A stretch of 64,000 nt of DNA from JANYCO01 sp964437245 (GCA_964437245.1 CAYTGJ010000003.1:21350-85349); one strand, 5' to 3'. Counted from the stretch's first letter, positions 46,596 through 55,874 are shown. The notes: generated from the letters alone by a model not told the origin. Numbers and translations: made by a program.

Positions 46596-46701
46596 TCACC
46601 GGGAAAGGATTGTAGAAGCATTCTCTCTCAAAAAAAGATCCTGGATCAGCATCTTGCCTCTTAAATTTTTGAGTGATTTTATCATCTCCCGGCTATTTGT
46701 T

Positions 46702-46890
46702 TTATTCGTCTTCAGGCCGGTCACTGCAACAGGGACCCTGGTGAACTTTCTCGATCCATTCCTCCAGATCAGAAGAGAGGGAGGGAGAAGGATCAGACGT
46801 TTTGACCGGGCTGCACCAATGACAATTGGTGCCATCGTCCTCAAATCCTTTTCCTTCACATACAGGGCATAAATATCCACAAGTAGCCAT
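46702..46890 (-). CDS. Small zinc-ribbon protein (62 residues)
   Basis: A 62-residue protein beginning MATCGYLCPVCEGKGFED and continuing NCHWCSP, so it has four Cys in CxxC pairs around a GKGF turn, like one DnaJ-type zinc finger repeat, plus Cys4. The C-terminal half is acidic with two more Cys (GPCCSDRPEDE). The ATG at 46890 is chosen because the Cys-rich part starts there; the frame extends further upstream without similarity. It is convergent with rnhA. Function unknown. Confidence 0.6.
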   Translation of the reverse strand: MATCGYLCPVCEGKGFEDDGTNCHWCSPVKTSDPSPSLSSDLEEWIEKVHQGPCCSDRPEDE

Positions 46891-47040
46891 ATTCAAAAAT
46901 AGCTTATTTTTACAATAACCGGGAGAAGCCGCTAAAAGTTTTAGAATTGACCCCGGAAATTTTTTACTACTATTCCTATTACCCCGTAACAAAACGCTGT
47001 TCCGGACGGGCTGGATATTTGCCTGGCCTTATTCTCCGGA

Positions 47041-47084
47041 ATTCTGCATCGGATATCTTGGATCAGGTATCTTGTATCCTGACA
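47041..47084. repeat. Dispersed intergenic repeat, partial copy C
   Basis: Matches the right end of copies A and B (ATTCT-GCATC, then GGTATCTTGTATC). The left part of the repeat is missing. It directly abuts a gene remnant. Confidence 0.5.
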
Positions 47085-47085
47085 T

Positions 47086-47220
47086 GATCTTGAAGAAGGG
47101 GCAGACTATGAACCATTACAAGAAGTATTACGTATAGATCATAACAACAGGAGGTTTTTTGCACAAAACGAAGGAATTTTAGGAGTAGAAGGGGTAGATA
47201 AATCACCTATTGAATATTAA
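47086..47220 (+). pseudogene. C-terminal remnant of an unidentified gene
   Basis: Forty-four codons in one frame read DLEEGADYEPLQEVLRIDHN through FFAQNEGILGVEGVDKSPIE to a TAA. There is no start codon of the right frame nearby and the upstream border is the end of repeat copy C. Amino-acid composition is protein-like. I do not recognise the family. It could be the end of a gene cut off by a rearrangement at the repeat. Confidence 0.45.
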
Positions 47221-47397
47221 TTTGGACTTTTACAGTTACCGTTTCTCTATAAAAAGAATTTGTTGGATCTTTCTAAGAACGGTTTTTTTCATAGAATTAA
47301 ATGTATTAGTTTTGTTTTCAGAAAATTACATGATTTCACCACCAGTTTTAAAATACACAATAATATAACCTTTCGAATACGCTGAGTCCTAACCTGT

Positions 47398-47844
47398 ATG
47401 AAATATTTAAGCTTGAATAATGAGGAACTTAAAGAACTGATCAATTTTAAAAAGAACAGTTTTATTGGGTATCTGGTAGCCTTCGGGATCATTGCAGTGG
47501 CTACTTATTTTATATCTGCCCGTGTACTGCCGGATAATATTGAGCTTACTCCTTTTGTAGTAATGCTTCTTTTTACCTTTGCCTATTTGTTGCTTTTCTT
47601 TTATTCTAACAGAACCTATTTCCTCGACCTTTTGAAGAAGGAGAAAAAAGTATATACAGGGGTACTATCGAATAAAACCTTTAAGAACAAAGAGAATAAG
47701 TACCAGTTTAACATGGACGGGAATATTTTTGTGGTAGATAAAGAAACCTATGAGAAATTCGAAGAAGGAGATATCGTAGAGTTTCATATCTCCGCCTGCA
47801 CGAAGTATTTGTTTAAAGTTGAAAAAGTGACAGAAACACTTTAA
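47398..47844 (+). CDS. Membrane protein of unknown function
   Basis: A 148-residue protein with two membrane helices (about 23-42 and 51-69), then a basic linker (LLKKEKKVYTGVLSNKTFKN) and a small beta-rich C-terminal domain. I recognise no family. It lies just upstream of the TPP riboswitch but is separated by its own stop and a promoter-like box, so it is probably not part of the thiamine unit. Confidence 0.65.
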   Translation: MKYLSLNNEELKELINFKKNSFIGYLVAFGIIAVATYFISARVLPDNIELTPFVVMLLFTFAYLLLFFYSNRTYFLDLLKKEKKVYTGVLSNKTFKNKENKYQFNMDGNIFVVDKETYEKFEEGDIVEFHISACTKYLFKVEKVTETL

Positions 47845-47862
47845 GCGGACGTATTTTCTTTT

Positions 47863-47870
47863 TACTTTTA
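47863..47870 (+). promoter_or_regulatory. Candidate -7 box for the riboswitch transcript
   Basis: TACTTTTA differs from TAnnTTTG at the last base. It lies about 5 bases before the riboswitch P1 stem, which fits the start of the leader RNA. Confidence 0.35.
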
Positions 47871-47874
47871 CGAA

Positions 47875-47957
47875 ATCTTTAGGGGTGTCTGGCAGTATCG
47901 CCGGGACTGAGATCATACCCTCTGAACCTGATCAGTGTAATGACTGCGAAGGGAAAA
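47875..47957 (+). promoter_or_regulatory. TPP riboswitch (THI element)
   Basis: The conserved thiamine pyrophosphate aptamer is clear: AGGGGTG at 47881-47887, the pyrimidine-sensing CTGAGA at 47907-47912, ACCCTCTGAACCTGATCAG (47917-47935) for pyrophosphate binding, and the closing TGCGAAGGGAA (47945-47955). It should bind TPP in the nascent leader RNA and shut off the downstream TonB receptor and NMT1/THI5-like genes. A 7-bp hairpin (47988-47994 with 48001-48007) without a U tract lies downstream and could be part of the expression platform. Confidence 0.93.
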
Positions 47958-48098
47958 GGCTCTGTTTTGAGCAGACTATTATGTAGGTTGTCCTCTCCTC
48001 AGGACAAATCAGGTCTGTGTACATTTCTCACCTATTGATGTATGTTGGCAATCGGGAAATATTCCGGATTGTTTTGTTTTACAAAAATCAATAAGGAA

Positions 48099-50496
48099 AT
48101 GCTTAATTTCATTTTACTCGTTACTCAATTACTTAATTTTTCGGTTACAGGAACTCTGACCGATTCCAGAAATCATGAACCAATTGAAGGCGCTACCGTA
48201 CGCCTGGTAGAAAAGAATAAAATCAGTGTGACCGGCCAGGAGGGAAAATTTGATCTTGGAGAAATTGCGCCCGGGACTTACACCATAAAAATTGAAGCGC
48301 TGGGTTACGCACCTTTTGAGCAGTTGGTAGAGGTGACTGACCAGGCTCTGAACCTTACTTTTGAAGTGGATCCTGTGGAGAGAGTCAGCGAAGAGATTGT
48401 TGTGACAGCGATCCGTGCCAGCAGCCAGACTCCGGTCACGCAGTACAATCTTTCGCAGAAAGAAATTCAGGAAAAATATTATGGACACGATATTCCTGCT
48501 CTGATCAACAATGCTCCTTCGGTGAATATGTATTCGGAAACAGGTAACGGAATAGGATATTCTTACTTCAGATTACGTGGAATAGATCAGACAAGGATCA
48601 ACATGACGATCAATGGAATTCCGGTCAATGATCCGGAAATGCAGGGGTATTATTTTAACAACTTTGCCGATATCGCCACCAGTCTTAAAAGCATACAGAT
48701 CCAGCGCGGGGTAGGAACGTCTACCAATGGAGCAGCCTCTTATGGAGGAGCAGTGAATATGGTAAGCAAGGATCTTGCGGATAAACCTTCGTTTGGTTTT
48801 TCTTCCGGGTATGGGTCCTTCGTATCGCGTAGGCTGGCCGCAGAATTTCAGACCGGAAGACTTTTGGACAAAGTGGCTTTCTATGGAAAGATCTCGAATG
48901 TGGGAACAGATGGTTACCGTGATCATTCTTCTTCTAATGTGAACAGCTATTTTGTGAGTGGCGCTTATTTCGGGAAAAAATCATTATTGAAAATAAATTC
49001 TTTTGGAGGACTCGCTAATTCTACACTTGCCTATGTGGCCACCGACAAATCCATCCTGGATACAAACAGAACATATAATCCGCTCGGGAGTGAAAACAAA
49101 GATAAGTTTCGCCAGACCTTTCATCAGATCCAATACACCTATGAGTTCAATAAAAGAATGAACGTGGCCAGCTCCGTATATTTTGTAAAGGGAGACGGTT
49201 ATTTTGATCTGTTGTTCCCAGGCTTTGGTTACAGCTATCTCAACATGCCAGATCGTGATTCTGTCAATACTTCTACCGATGTATTGGCCAGTTATAAGTT
49301 GAATCAATTCTATTATGGGGCAATGGCTTATCTTAATTATAAAGGTGAAAGAGTAAAGATGAATTTTGGTGTGCATGGCAACATGTTCCAGTCTGATCAT
49401 TATATGCAGGTAAAATGGGCACAGAATCTTCCTGCCGGTATCGGCACCGAACACGAAGCGTATTTCAATACAGGGTATAAGCAGGAGTTCAGTTCTTTCC
49501 TGAAGCTCCAGGTGGATTTGACAGAAAAATTATTGTTGTTCGGAGATGCCCAGGTACGTTATGCCGCTTTTCAATACAAGGCACAGGACAAAGAAATCTA
49601 CCGGGATACTTTCAACGTCGAAAATATGAATTGGTTATTCTTGAATCCTAAGGTAGGAATGCGGTATTCTGTTACGTCCCGTACCAATTTTTATGTAAGC
49701 GGAGGAAAGACCACCCGGGAACCGACAAGGATGGATTACCTGGGAGATGATCGTGCAAATTTTGATGTTCGCCAGAGTGATGTAAAACCGGAAACCGTTT
49801 ATAATCTGGAGATCGGGNNNNNNNNNNACAGGAAAACTACGATTGAACACTAATATATTCCTGATGGAATTCCGGAATGAGATCGCTGCTACAGGCGCAT
49901 TGAATTATTTCGGCTACTCGATCCGTAAAAATGTGGGGGAAAGTTACCGCAGGGGGATTGAACTCGATTGGCTCTGGCAGCTCAACAAATATGTAGCGTT
50001 GATGAATACTTCTTCTTTCAGTACAAACCGTATCAGGTCGTATACCCAGGAACTTCCGGTATACGACAGTGCAGGAGAGAATACCTATACTACTGAAGCC
50101 GTCACGATTCAGAATGCTATCCCTGTGCTGACGCCTGCGGTTACCCTGAACCAGGGGATCCGTCTTTCTCCTTTCTCCTGGCTCTCTCTCGAGGCGATCG
50201 GTAAGTATATGAGTAAGATGTATCTTGATAATACGAATAACGAGGAGCTTACCACTCCCGCCTTCTTTTTTGCAGACCTCAGGCTGGCGCTGAAACTGAA
50301 TGGACTCATTAAAACAGGAGATCATACGCTGAGTTTTCAATTGAATAATTTTACCAATGCGAACTATTACACGGCAGGTACACCTAACCATTTCTTTGCG
50401 CAGGACGGATCGGGAGGACTTACGAGAATGGCCTACCCAGCGTATTATCCTGCCGCCACGAGGAATTTCTTTGTGACCCTGAATATGAAATTCTGA
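48099..50496 (+). CDS. TonB-dependent receptor, likely thiamine or precursor uptake, with scaffold gap
   Basis: An outer-membrane receptor of about 800 residues. It has a short signal segment (MLNFILLVTQLLNFSVTG), a carboxypeptidase-like beta sandwich (about 15-100), a plug domain (SEEIVVTAIRASSQTPVT to RGVGTSTNGAASYGGAVN) and a barrel ending in Phe (FFVTLNMKF). The gap at 49818-49827 splits it; 573 codons precede it and 222 residues follow in a consistent reading if the true gap is a multiple of 3, so I treat it as one intact gene. The ATG at 48099 is preceded by AAGGAA; an ATG 57 bases earlier is an alternative. The TPP riboswitch upstream assigns the substrate. Confidence 0.9.
49818..49827. 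other. Scaffold gap (10 N) inside the TonB receptor
   Basis: Ten Ns. The receptor reads 573 codons up to the gap and 223 codons after it in frames that would join if the missing length were a multiple of 3. Confidence 0.99.
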
Positions 50497-50526
50497 TAAC
50501 TGCCGGTTTTTATATATATTCGAAGG

Positions 50527-51423
50527 ATGAAGATAAAAGTTGCCTTGGATTGGACGCCTAATGCAGTACATGCGGGCCTGTATCTGGCACAGTTCAATGG
50601 TTGGTACAAAGAAGCGGGCCTGGAAGTGGAGCTGATCTCTCCGGAAAGCGATCAGTATGAGGTCCCTCCAATAGAGAAACTTTTCCGGAAGCATGTTGCC
50701 TTTGCGATTGCTCCCAGTGAAATGGTAATCCGTTCGCATCAGTACGGTTATAAAGAGTTAACTGCTCTTGCGGCTATCCTGCAGGGTTCACCAAGTGCCT
50801 TCGGAGCGTTAAAACAATCGGGAATTGATTCACTGAAAAAACTGAAGGGAAAGACTTATGCTGCACTGGAGCTCCCTTTTGAAAAAGCCGTCGTTCAGCA
50901 GCTTGCAGGAGAGGATACTAATTTTGTAGCACCTATGAAGCTGGACATTTATAAGCTGCTGTTTGAGGGGAAAGCAGATTTTGCCTGGCTTTTCAAGAAT
51001 ATAGAAGTGGTGGAAGCGAAATTGAAAGGACTGGAATTCAATTTGTTTAGTCCTGAAGAGGCGGGGGTCCCTTACGGTCCCTGTACCTTACTGGTCTCTC
51101 ATCAGGAGTTTATTGCCGATTATTCTTTTTTAGTAAAGCGTTTTTTTGAAGTCACTTCCCGGGCATATGCAGAGGTAGCAGGTAATCCCGAAAAATCGGC
51201 TGAAATTCTCCATCTACAGGGAGGAGACATCTTCCCTGATAAAGAATTGATTCGCCAAACGGTCAAAGCTTCACAGGAATACTATGTGACAGGAAAGCAA
51301 AAATGGGGCATGATGAATGAGCCTCAATGGAACAATTTTTTATCCTGGCTGGAAGAGAAAGGACAGATCAAAAAAGCGAAATTTAACCTGGGCTTGCTGT
51401 ACAGTAACCGATTTTTAACCTAG
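50527..51423 (+). CDS. NMT1/THI5-like thiamine-precursor-binding protein without signal peptide
   Basis: A 298-residue protein of the NMT1/THI5-like (ThiY) periplasmic-binding fold, starting MKIKVALDWTPNAVHAGLYL and AQFNGWYKEAGLEVELISPE, which is the family's ligand-binding start. ThiY binds N-formyl-aminomethyl-pyrimidine for import. This copy begins directly at the domain, with no signal peptide or lipobox, and no permease or ATPase gene is near, so it is probably cytoplasmic. The CCCFC motif of fungal Thi5 (HMP-P synthase) is not visible. It lies 30 bases after the TonB receptor and should share the TPP riboswitch. Confidence 0.85.
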   Translation: MKIKVALDWTPNAVHAGLYLAQFNGWYKEAGLEVELISPESDQYEVPPIEKLFRKHVAFAIAPSEMVIRSHQYGYKELTALAAILQGSPSAFGALKQSGIDSLKKLKGKTYAALELPFEKAVVQQLAGEDTNFVAPMKLDIYKLLFEGKADFAWLFKNIEVVEAKLKGLEFNLFSPEEAGVPYGPCTLLVSHQEFIADYSFLVKRFFEVTSRAYAEVAGNPEKSAEILHLQGGDIFPDKELIRQTVKASQEYYVTGKQKWGMMNEPQWNNFLSWLEEKGQIKKAKFNLGLLYSNRFLT

Positions 51424-51506
51424 TTTTTAATTTTTTTTTAAGCATATACTTGACCAGATAACCTTTTGTTAAGAGGATTCTCCTTATACCATCATAATAC
51501 TAATGC

Positions 51507-51531
51507 AAAAGGCTTACAAGCCTTTTTTTTT
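51507..51531 (+). terminator. Intrinsic terminator after thiamine unit
   Basis: AAAAGGCT (51507-51514) pairs with AGCCTTTT (51519-51526) around TACA, followed by a continuous T run to about 51531. It lies about 84 bases past the stop. Confidence 0.8.
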
Positions 51532-51673
51532 ATTCTATTACCATTTTGTGAGTGAAGGAGTGTTTTTTTACTACCATTGTCTTCGTCTTTTTTTGTTCGG
51601 TTCATTACTCTCTGTAATAGGAATATTTATATGTTAATTATGTCTTAAACGTTAATTTTAGGCATTTTTTAGT

Positions 51674-51681
51674 TACTTTTG
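51674..51681 (+). promoter_or_regulatory. Candidate -7 box for RCC1-repeat gene
   Basis: TACTTTTG is a full match to TAnnTTTG and lies 62 bases before the ATG. About 20 bases upstream there is only a TTTA-like -33 box. Confidence 0.5.
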
Positions 51682-51743
51682 TTATAAAACAAGTATAAAA
51701 AGGACAATTGAAGGATTGGTGGTTAAACTATTGAAATTATAAA

Positions 51744-54700
51744 ATGATGAAAAGGATTGGTTTTTTATCGAGGCTGTTTTTGGTAGCGATTTTCTCTCAG
51801 GTTGGTTCTTTGAGCGCTCAAAATCTTCAGATTTCAGGAGGGAATGACTTCTCTGCCTCTTTATGCAGTGATGGGAGGATTTACGCCTGGGGTAGTAACA
51901 GTGCCGGGCAGCTGGGCCGTGATAATTCCAATGTAAGATACCCGGAAGCCTCCTCTTCCACACCCAGGACGGTTTATCTTCCCTTGTCAAATGCATTGAC
52001 AATGAAACAGGTGGATGCCGGGTCCGGGAATACGGGGATTGCACTGGCCTGTGACGGTTCGGTGTGGACCTGGGGAGGAAACTGTGGAAATGGAAATATT
52101 GGAAACGGCTCTGCCGGAGCGAGCTGCTCCGGAGGAGGTAGCGACGGATCCAGCTTTTACTCTGAAATGCAGAGAGTGGTAGGAGGAGCACAGGGAGGTG
52201 CTTATCTGACCAATATTGTTTATATAAATGCTTCTACCAGAACATCTTTTGCCGTAGAAGGAGGAACAGGAAGAGTTCTGGCATGGGGGAACAATGCTTC
52301 CGGAGATCTTGGAAATGGTTCGACTGGTGACGGTAGCCCTCATACCCCTTCTTATGTACTCACCGGTCCTGGTACACCCCTGACCAATATTAAAATGGTG
52401 GAAGGCACTGACTACAGTGGGTATGCGCTCTCCAATGACGGATATGTATACTCGTGGGGAGGAAATACCAACCAGGATCTGGGACGAACGATTGCCGGGG
52501 ATCAGTACTACGCAAGAAGAGTACAAGCCTGGAATCATACCACGAATGCGCTTGGAGGCGACCTTCAGAATATTGTAAAAATTACCGGAGGAGATACGCA
52601 TGGGCTGGCCATTGATGCAGATGGAAATCTATGGTCCTGGGGAGGAGACTGGGGCCCCGGACAGCGAGGTTGGGGAGCTACAAGTAGTGCGGTTCCGTAT
52701 GCTACACGTGTAGTAGCGCCGGGTACTGCTTGTGGTCATGAGCAGTGGAAGATCGGTCCGTGGCTTACAGGGGCTATAGAGATCTCTGCTGGACAAAAGC
52801 ACTCCATTGTGTTAATGTCTGATGGACGGGTACTCACTTTCGGAAGCAATGCAAACGGACAGTTAGGAACAGGAACTACTACCAGCTCCGGATGTCCTCA
52901 ATATGTAAAGACCTCGGCTACTACGGATCTTACTAATATCGTAGCAGTATCCGACGGTGATTACTGGAGTTTTGCCCTGACCAGCTCCGGAGGAGTATAT
53001 GTGTGGGGTGAAAACAGTCTGGGAGAACTGGGGATTGCAGGAAATACCACCGATCAGTTATATGCTTATTCTAATACCGATATTCCCATGGCTTGCGGAG
53101 GTTCTTTGTTGCCTTGTCCTATCGCCTATCTGGGAGCTGATCGGTTGAAGTGTGCGGGAGATTCGGAGGTGTTACTGGCCGGAGCAAATGGAGATACTTA
53201 TGAATATAGCTGGTACTCTGGTCCTACGGCAGCAGGCCCGTGGACATTGATAGGGCCGGCCAACAGGCCATATGCCGGAGGAGCTGGGGCGACTATTACG
53301 GTAACTGTTCCTCAATTTTACAGAGTGGTGATCAGGGATACCCGTGCTTATGTAGCCGACAGATGTGGCCCTTGTCCTGAGAGCGAAGATATTGTGGAGA
53401 TCGTGGACCGTGTGCCTCCGGTGGCTACAGGAGCCGCAGGAACCTGTGCTTCTACGGTTTGTTTTGAGATCACCTCTGCAGGAGCTATTGATCCCAACGC
53501 TTTTGATTGGTATAGTACCCAAACATCTTCTACGGCCTTGAATGCAACAGAAGGACCGGTGAATCCTTTCTGTACAGAAAAATCAAACCTTACGTTGAAT
53601 GGAACGAACTGGGAGATCTGGGTGGAAGACAGAAGAGTATACGAAGCATATGTAGGAACACCTACACAACCTTGTGCTCCTTCGGCAAAAGCAAATGGTC
53701 AGAATGACTATCAGCAGCTGGTAGTGTACGATAATATTACCTTAAATACGGTGGATGTATATTATCAATCCGATTATGACGATGGTGAAGCTTATACTAT
53801 GACCGTGACGGTATGGCCGAATGATCCTAATAAATATTCGACTTTTACAGATGGGCCTAATACCTCCGGTGCTCCGCTGTTTACCAGAACGGTTGGCTTT
53901 ACAGAAGCTAATAGCGGAATAAACAACCCTGCCCCTTGGGAACTAAAAACCCTTACTAATTTAGGGATTGATCTTTCCGGTTCTGGTGCCGGGACCAAGT
54001 ATTGGGTACGGGTGGTGGTAAACACTTCCGGACAGTTAGGAGTATACAACTGCGGACCTGCTGCTGTTTATCCTTACTCCGATACAGATCCTGTTAGCGA
54101 TCATGTGGTTATGAGAGGATATTCAGACGCAGGAGCTATACAGCAAACTACTCATAAAGCTCCTGCTCTTAACTGGGGCTTCACCTATACTGATGGATAT
54201 CCTTGCGGACGATTTATGTTGACCGCTCCGGATAATACGAATACTTGCTTACCGGTAGATTTCCTTGATTTCCACGGGGAAAATCAAGGAAGAACCAATA
54301 TCTTATATTGGAGTACGGTAACAGAGCTTAACAGCGATTATTTTGAAGTACAAAGATCTTATGACGGAGAAAACTGGTCCGTAGTTGGTACGGTGAAAGC
54401 TGCCGGAAACTCCAGCACGATCAGGGAGTATACCTTCTCTGATCCTGTGGCCAAAAACGGGATCATTTACTACCGCATTGTAGAAAAAGATTTTGATGCT
54501 TCAGCTACGACCAGCTTCATCATATCGTTGGTAGCCTCGTCTTCAGAAGGAAGTATTACAGTACATCCGAATCCTAGCAATGGGAACTTTACTCTTCAAA
54601 CCAATGGGGTATTGGGCGATTATACCAATATCCGGTTACTGGATGCCTTGGGAAGAGTGGTTTACCAATCTTCGGAAAATTTCTCTTTCAGACATATTTC

Positions 54701-54797
54701 CAAAGAGATGTCGTTGATCGATCTTGAAAAAGGAGTTTACTTCTTGAATGTATCAGATGGCACTTATACCAGCACTCTGAAACTGATCATCGAATAA
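51744..54797 (+). CDS. Secreted RCC1-repeat protein with T9SS sorting domain
   Basis: A 1017-residue exported protein. After the signal peptide (ending in SLSAQ) come about seven RCC1-type propeller blades (DGRIYAWGSNSAGQLGRD, DGSVWTWGGN, VLAWGNNASGDLGNG, DGYVYSWGGNTNQDLGR, DGRVLTFGSNANGQLGTG, GGVYVWGENSLGELGIAG). An Ig-like and a Cys-containing region (about 450-830) follow, then a linker sandwich (VDFLDFHGENQGRTNILYWS to IIYYRIVEKDFDAS) and a type A T9SS sorting domain (VHPNPSNGNFTLQTNG to STLKLIIE). It should be surface-attached; function is unknown. The linker is the same type as in the chitinase at 35317. Confidence 0.9.
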   Translation: MMKRIGFLSRLFLVAIFSQVGSLSAQNLQISGGNDFSASLCSDGRIYAWGSNSAGQLGRDNSNVRYPEASSSTPRTVYLPLSNALTMKQVDAGSGNTGIALACDGSVWTWGGNCGNGNIGNGSAGASCSGGGSDGSSFYSEMQRVVGGAQGGAYLTNIVYINASTRTSFAVEGGTGRVLAWGNNASGDLGNGSTGDGSPHTPSYVLTGPGTPLTNIKMVEGTDYSGYALSNDGYVYSWGGNTNQDLGRTIAGDQYYARRVQAWNHTTNALGGDLQNIVKITGGDTHGLAIDADGNLWSWGGDWGPGQRGWGATSSAVPYATRVVAPGTACGHEQWKIGPWLTGAIEISAGQKHSIVLMSDGRVLTFGSNANGQLGTGTTTSSGCPQYVKTSATTDLTNIVAVSDGDYWSFALTSSGGVYVWGENSLGELGIAGNTTDQLYAYSNTDIPMACGGSLLPCPIAYLGADRLKCAGDSEVLLAGANGDTYEYSWYSGPTAAGPWTLIGPANRPYAGGAGATITVTVPQFYRVVIRDTRAYVADRCGPCPESEDIVEIVDRVPPVATGAAGTCASTVCFEITSAGAIDPNAFDWYSTQTSSTALNATEGPVNPFCTEKSNLTLNGTNWEIWVEDRRVYEAYVGTPTQPCAPSAKANGQNDYQQLVVYDNITLNTVDVYYQSDYDDGEAYTMTVTVWPNDPNKYSTFTDGPNTSGAPLFTRTVGFTEANSGINNPAPWELKTLTNLGIDLSGSGAGTKYWVRVVVNTSGQLGVYNCGPAAVYPYSDTDPVSDHVVMRGYSDAGAIQQTTHKAPALNWGFTYTDGYPCGRFMLTAPDNTNTCLPVDFLDFHGENQGRTNILYWSTVTELNSDYFEVQRSYDGENWSVVGTVKAAGNSSTIREYTFSDPVAKNGIIYYRIVEKDFDASATTSFIISLVASSSEGSITVHPNPSNGNFTLQTNGVLGDYTNIRLLDALGRVVYQSSENFSFRHISKEMSLIDLEKGVYFLNVSDGTYTSTLKLIIE

Positions 54798-54824
54798 TCA
54801 CTGTAGTAAAAAACCTATTGGATA

Positions 54825-54858
54825 AAGTCCGCCGGAAATTCTGGCGGACTTATTTTTT
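54825..54858 (+). terminator. Intrinsic terminator after RCC1-repeat gene
   Basis: AAGTCCGCC (54825-54833) pairs perfectly with GGCGGACTT (54843-54851) and is followed by ATTTTTTG. It lies 28 bases past the stop. Confidence 0.88.
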
Positions 54859-54968
54859 GTCCTTTATAATTTTTTTCTTTGTTGAGTTTTTTGGAATAGA
54901 GATGACGGTGTTTTCAAAAGATCATCTCAAAATAAAATACAGGAGATCGGATTCCGGGGAAAGGAAGT

Positions 54969-55023
54969 TCTTGTATCTTATTCCGTGACTTGTCAGGAGA
55001 CAGCCACGGAATAAGATACAAGA
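54969..55023. repeat. 19-bp perfect inverted repeat with nested hairpin
   Basis: Left arm 54969-54987 (starts TCTTGTATCTTATTCCGTG) pairs perfectly with right arm 55005-55023. The 17-base centre holds TGTC (54991-54994) and GACA (54999-55002) around AGGA. The inner segment 54988-55010 matches the element at 33051-33074. It lies just beyond the dapF stop on the minus strand but has no U tract. It may be a small palindromic mobile or RNA element. Confidence 0.8.
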
Positions 55024-55031
55024 CAATAGTA

Positions 55032-55802
55032 TCAAATTGAAACAGTCCCTTTAAATACCTGTTGAGCTGGGCCAATCAGGTATACTTCATTAAAACCGGT
55101 AGAAGTTTTCTTAAAGGAGATCGCAAGTGCTCCTCCCAGGGTCTGGATCTGAATGGGACTGTTCATCCCGGAAAAAGAAGCTGCAATGGCTGCTGCGGTG
55201 ACTCCAGTGCCGCAAGAGTAGGTTTCGTCCTCCACACCTCTTTCATAGGTGCGTACATGCAGCGTTTCTCCTCTCTTTTCAGTAAAATTGACGTTGGTCC
55301 CTTTTTCTTTGAACCGGTCATTGTTCCGGATTTTTTTCCCTTCTTCAAATACCTGGAAATCCGGAAGATTTTCTACCGCCTTTACATAGTGAGGAGAGCC
55401 TGTGTTCATATAAAAATGATCACCATTATGTTCGATCTGTTCTACATCTATCATTTTCAGATGTACCAGTCCATTTTCAAGATACGCATCGTGTGGTCCG
55501 TCGATAGCAAGAAATTTTGTCCGGTCCCCGATCACTCCCAGGTCATGGGCAAACTGTACGAGGCAGCGGCCGCCGTTGCCACACATCGAACTCTGGTTTC
55601 CATCCGAATTGAAATAGACCATCTTAAAGTCATAGCCCGGTTCGTTTTCCAGCAGGATGAATCCGTCGGCTCCTATCCCGAATCTGCGGTGGCAGAGTTG
55701 AGCAACCAATGCCGTATTGCGGACATCAAAAGCTCCGGACCTGTTATCTACCATGACAAAGTCATTTCCGGTACCCTGATATTTGTAAAATTGTAATTCC
55801 AT
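55032..55802 (-). CDS. dapF: Diaminopimelate epimerase
   Basis: A 256-residue cofactor-independent epimerase converting LL- to meso-diaminopimelate for peptidoglycan and lysine. The two catalytic Cys are present in SMCGNGGRCL and SCGTGVTAAA. The N terminus reads MELQFYKYQGTGNDFVMVDN, so the ATG at 55802 is preferred over an in-frame ATG 12 codons earlier. A terminator for the upstream foldase gene lies between the two, so dapF needs its own promoter or readthrough. Confidence 0.95.
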   Translation of the reverse strand: MELQFYKYQGTGNDFVMVDNRSGAFDVRNTALVAQLCHRRFGIGADGFILLENEPGYDFKMVYFNSDGNQSSMCGNGGRCLVQFAHDLGVIGDRTKFLAIDGPHDAYLENGLVHLKMIDVEQIEHNGDHFYMNTGSPHYVKAVENLPDFQVFEEGKKIRNNDRFKEKGTNVNFTEKRGETLHVRTYERGVEDETYSCGTGVTAAAIAASFSGMNSPIQIQTLGGALAISFKKTSTGFNEVYLIGPAQQVFKGTVSI

Positions 55803-55818
55803 AATCTTCTGTAAAATA

Positions 55819-55854
55819 AAAGGCGTATGACTGTTCATACAATCATACGCCTTT
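55819..55854 (-). terminator. Intrinsic terminator after PpiD-like gene
   Basis: A perfect 12-bp stem (55819-55830 with 55843-55854) containing GGCGTATGA is followed on the minus strand by TTTTATTTT. It lies 20 bases past the PpiD stop and 17 bases before the dapF start. Confidence 0.9.
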
Positions 55855-55874
55855 GAAAGTTCCTTTATGATCTG

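Larger units (their letters stand above)
46891..47397. other. Intergenic stretch with repeat copy C and a gene remnant
   Basis: About 500 bases without an intact gene. It contains repeat copy C (47041-47084), an in-frame protein-like remnant directly after it (47086-47220) and AT-rich sequence up to the small membrane protein gene. Confidence 0.6.
51424..51743 (+). other. Intergenic stretch with terminator and promoter
   Basis: These 320 bases hold a terminator for the thiamine unit (51507-51531), a T-rich stretch and the promoter-like region of the RCC1-repeat gene. No ORF is convincing. Confidence 0.7.

Noticed and set aside
46573..46872. 99-residue plus-strand ORF overlapping the end of rnhA
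   Set aside because: It is opposite the Cys-rich small protein, which has a far more convincing composition; the ORF is basic and unpatterned.
50527..51423. Functional Thi5 HMP-P synthase
   Set aside because: The CCCFC motif of Thi5 is not visible; the protein is reported as NMT1/THI5-like only.
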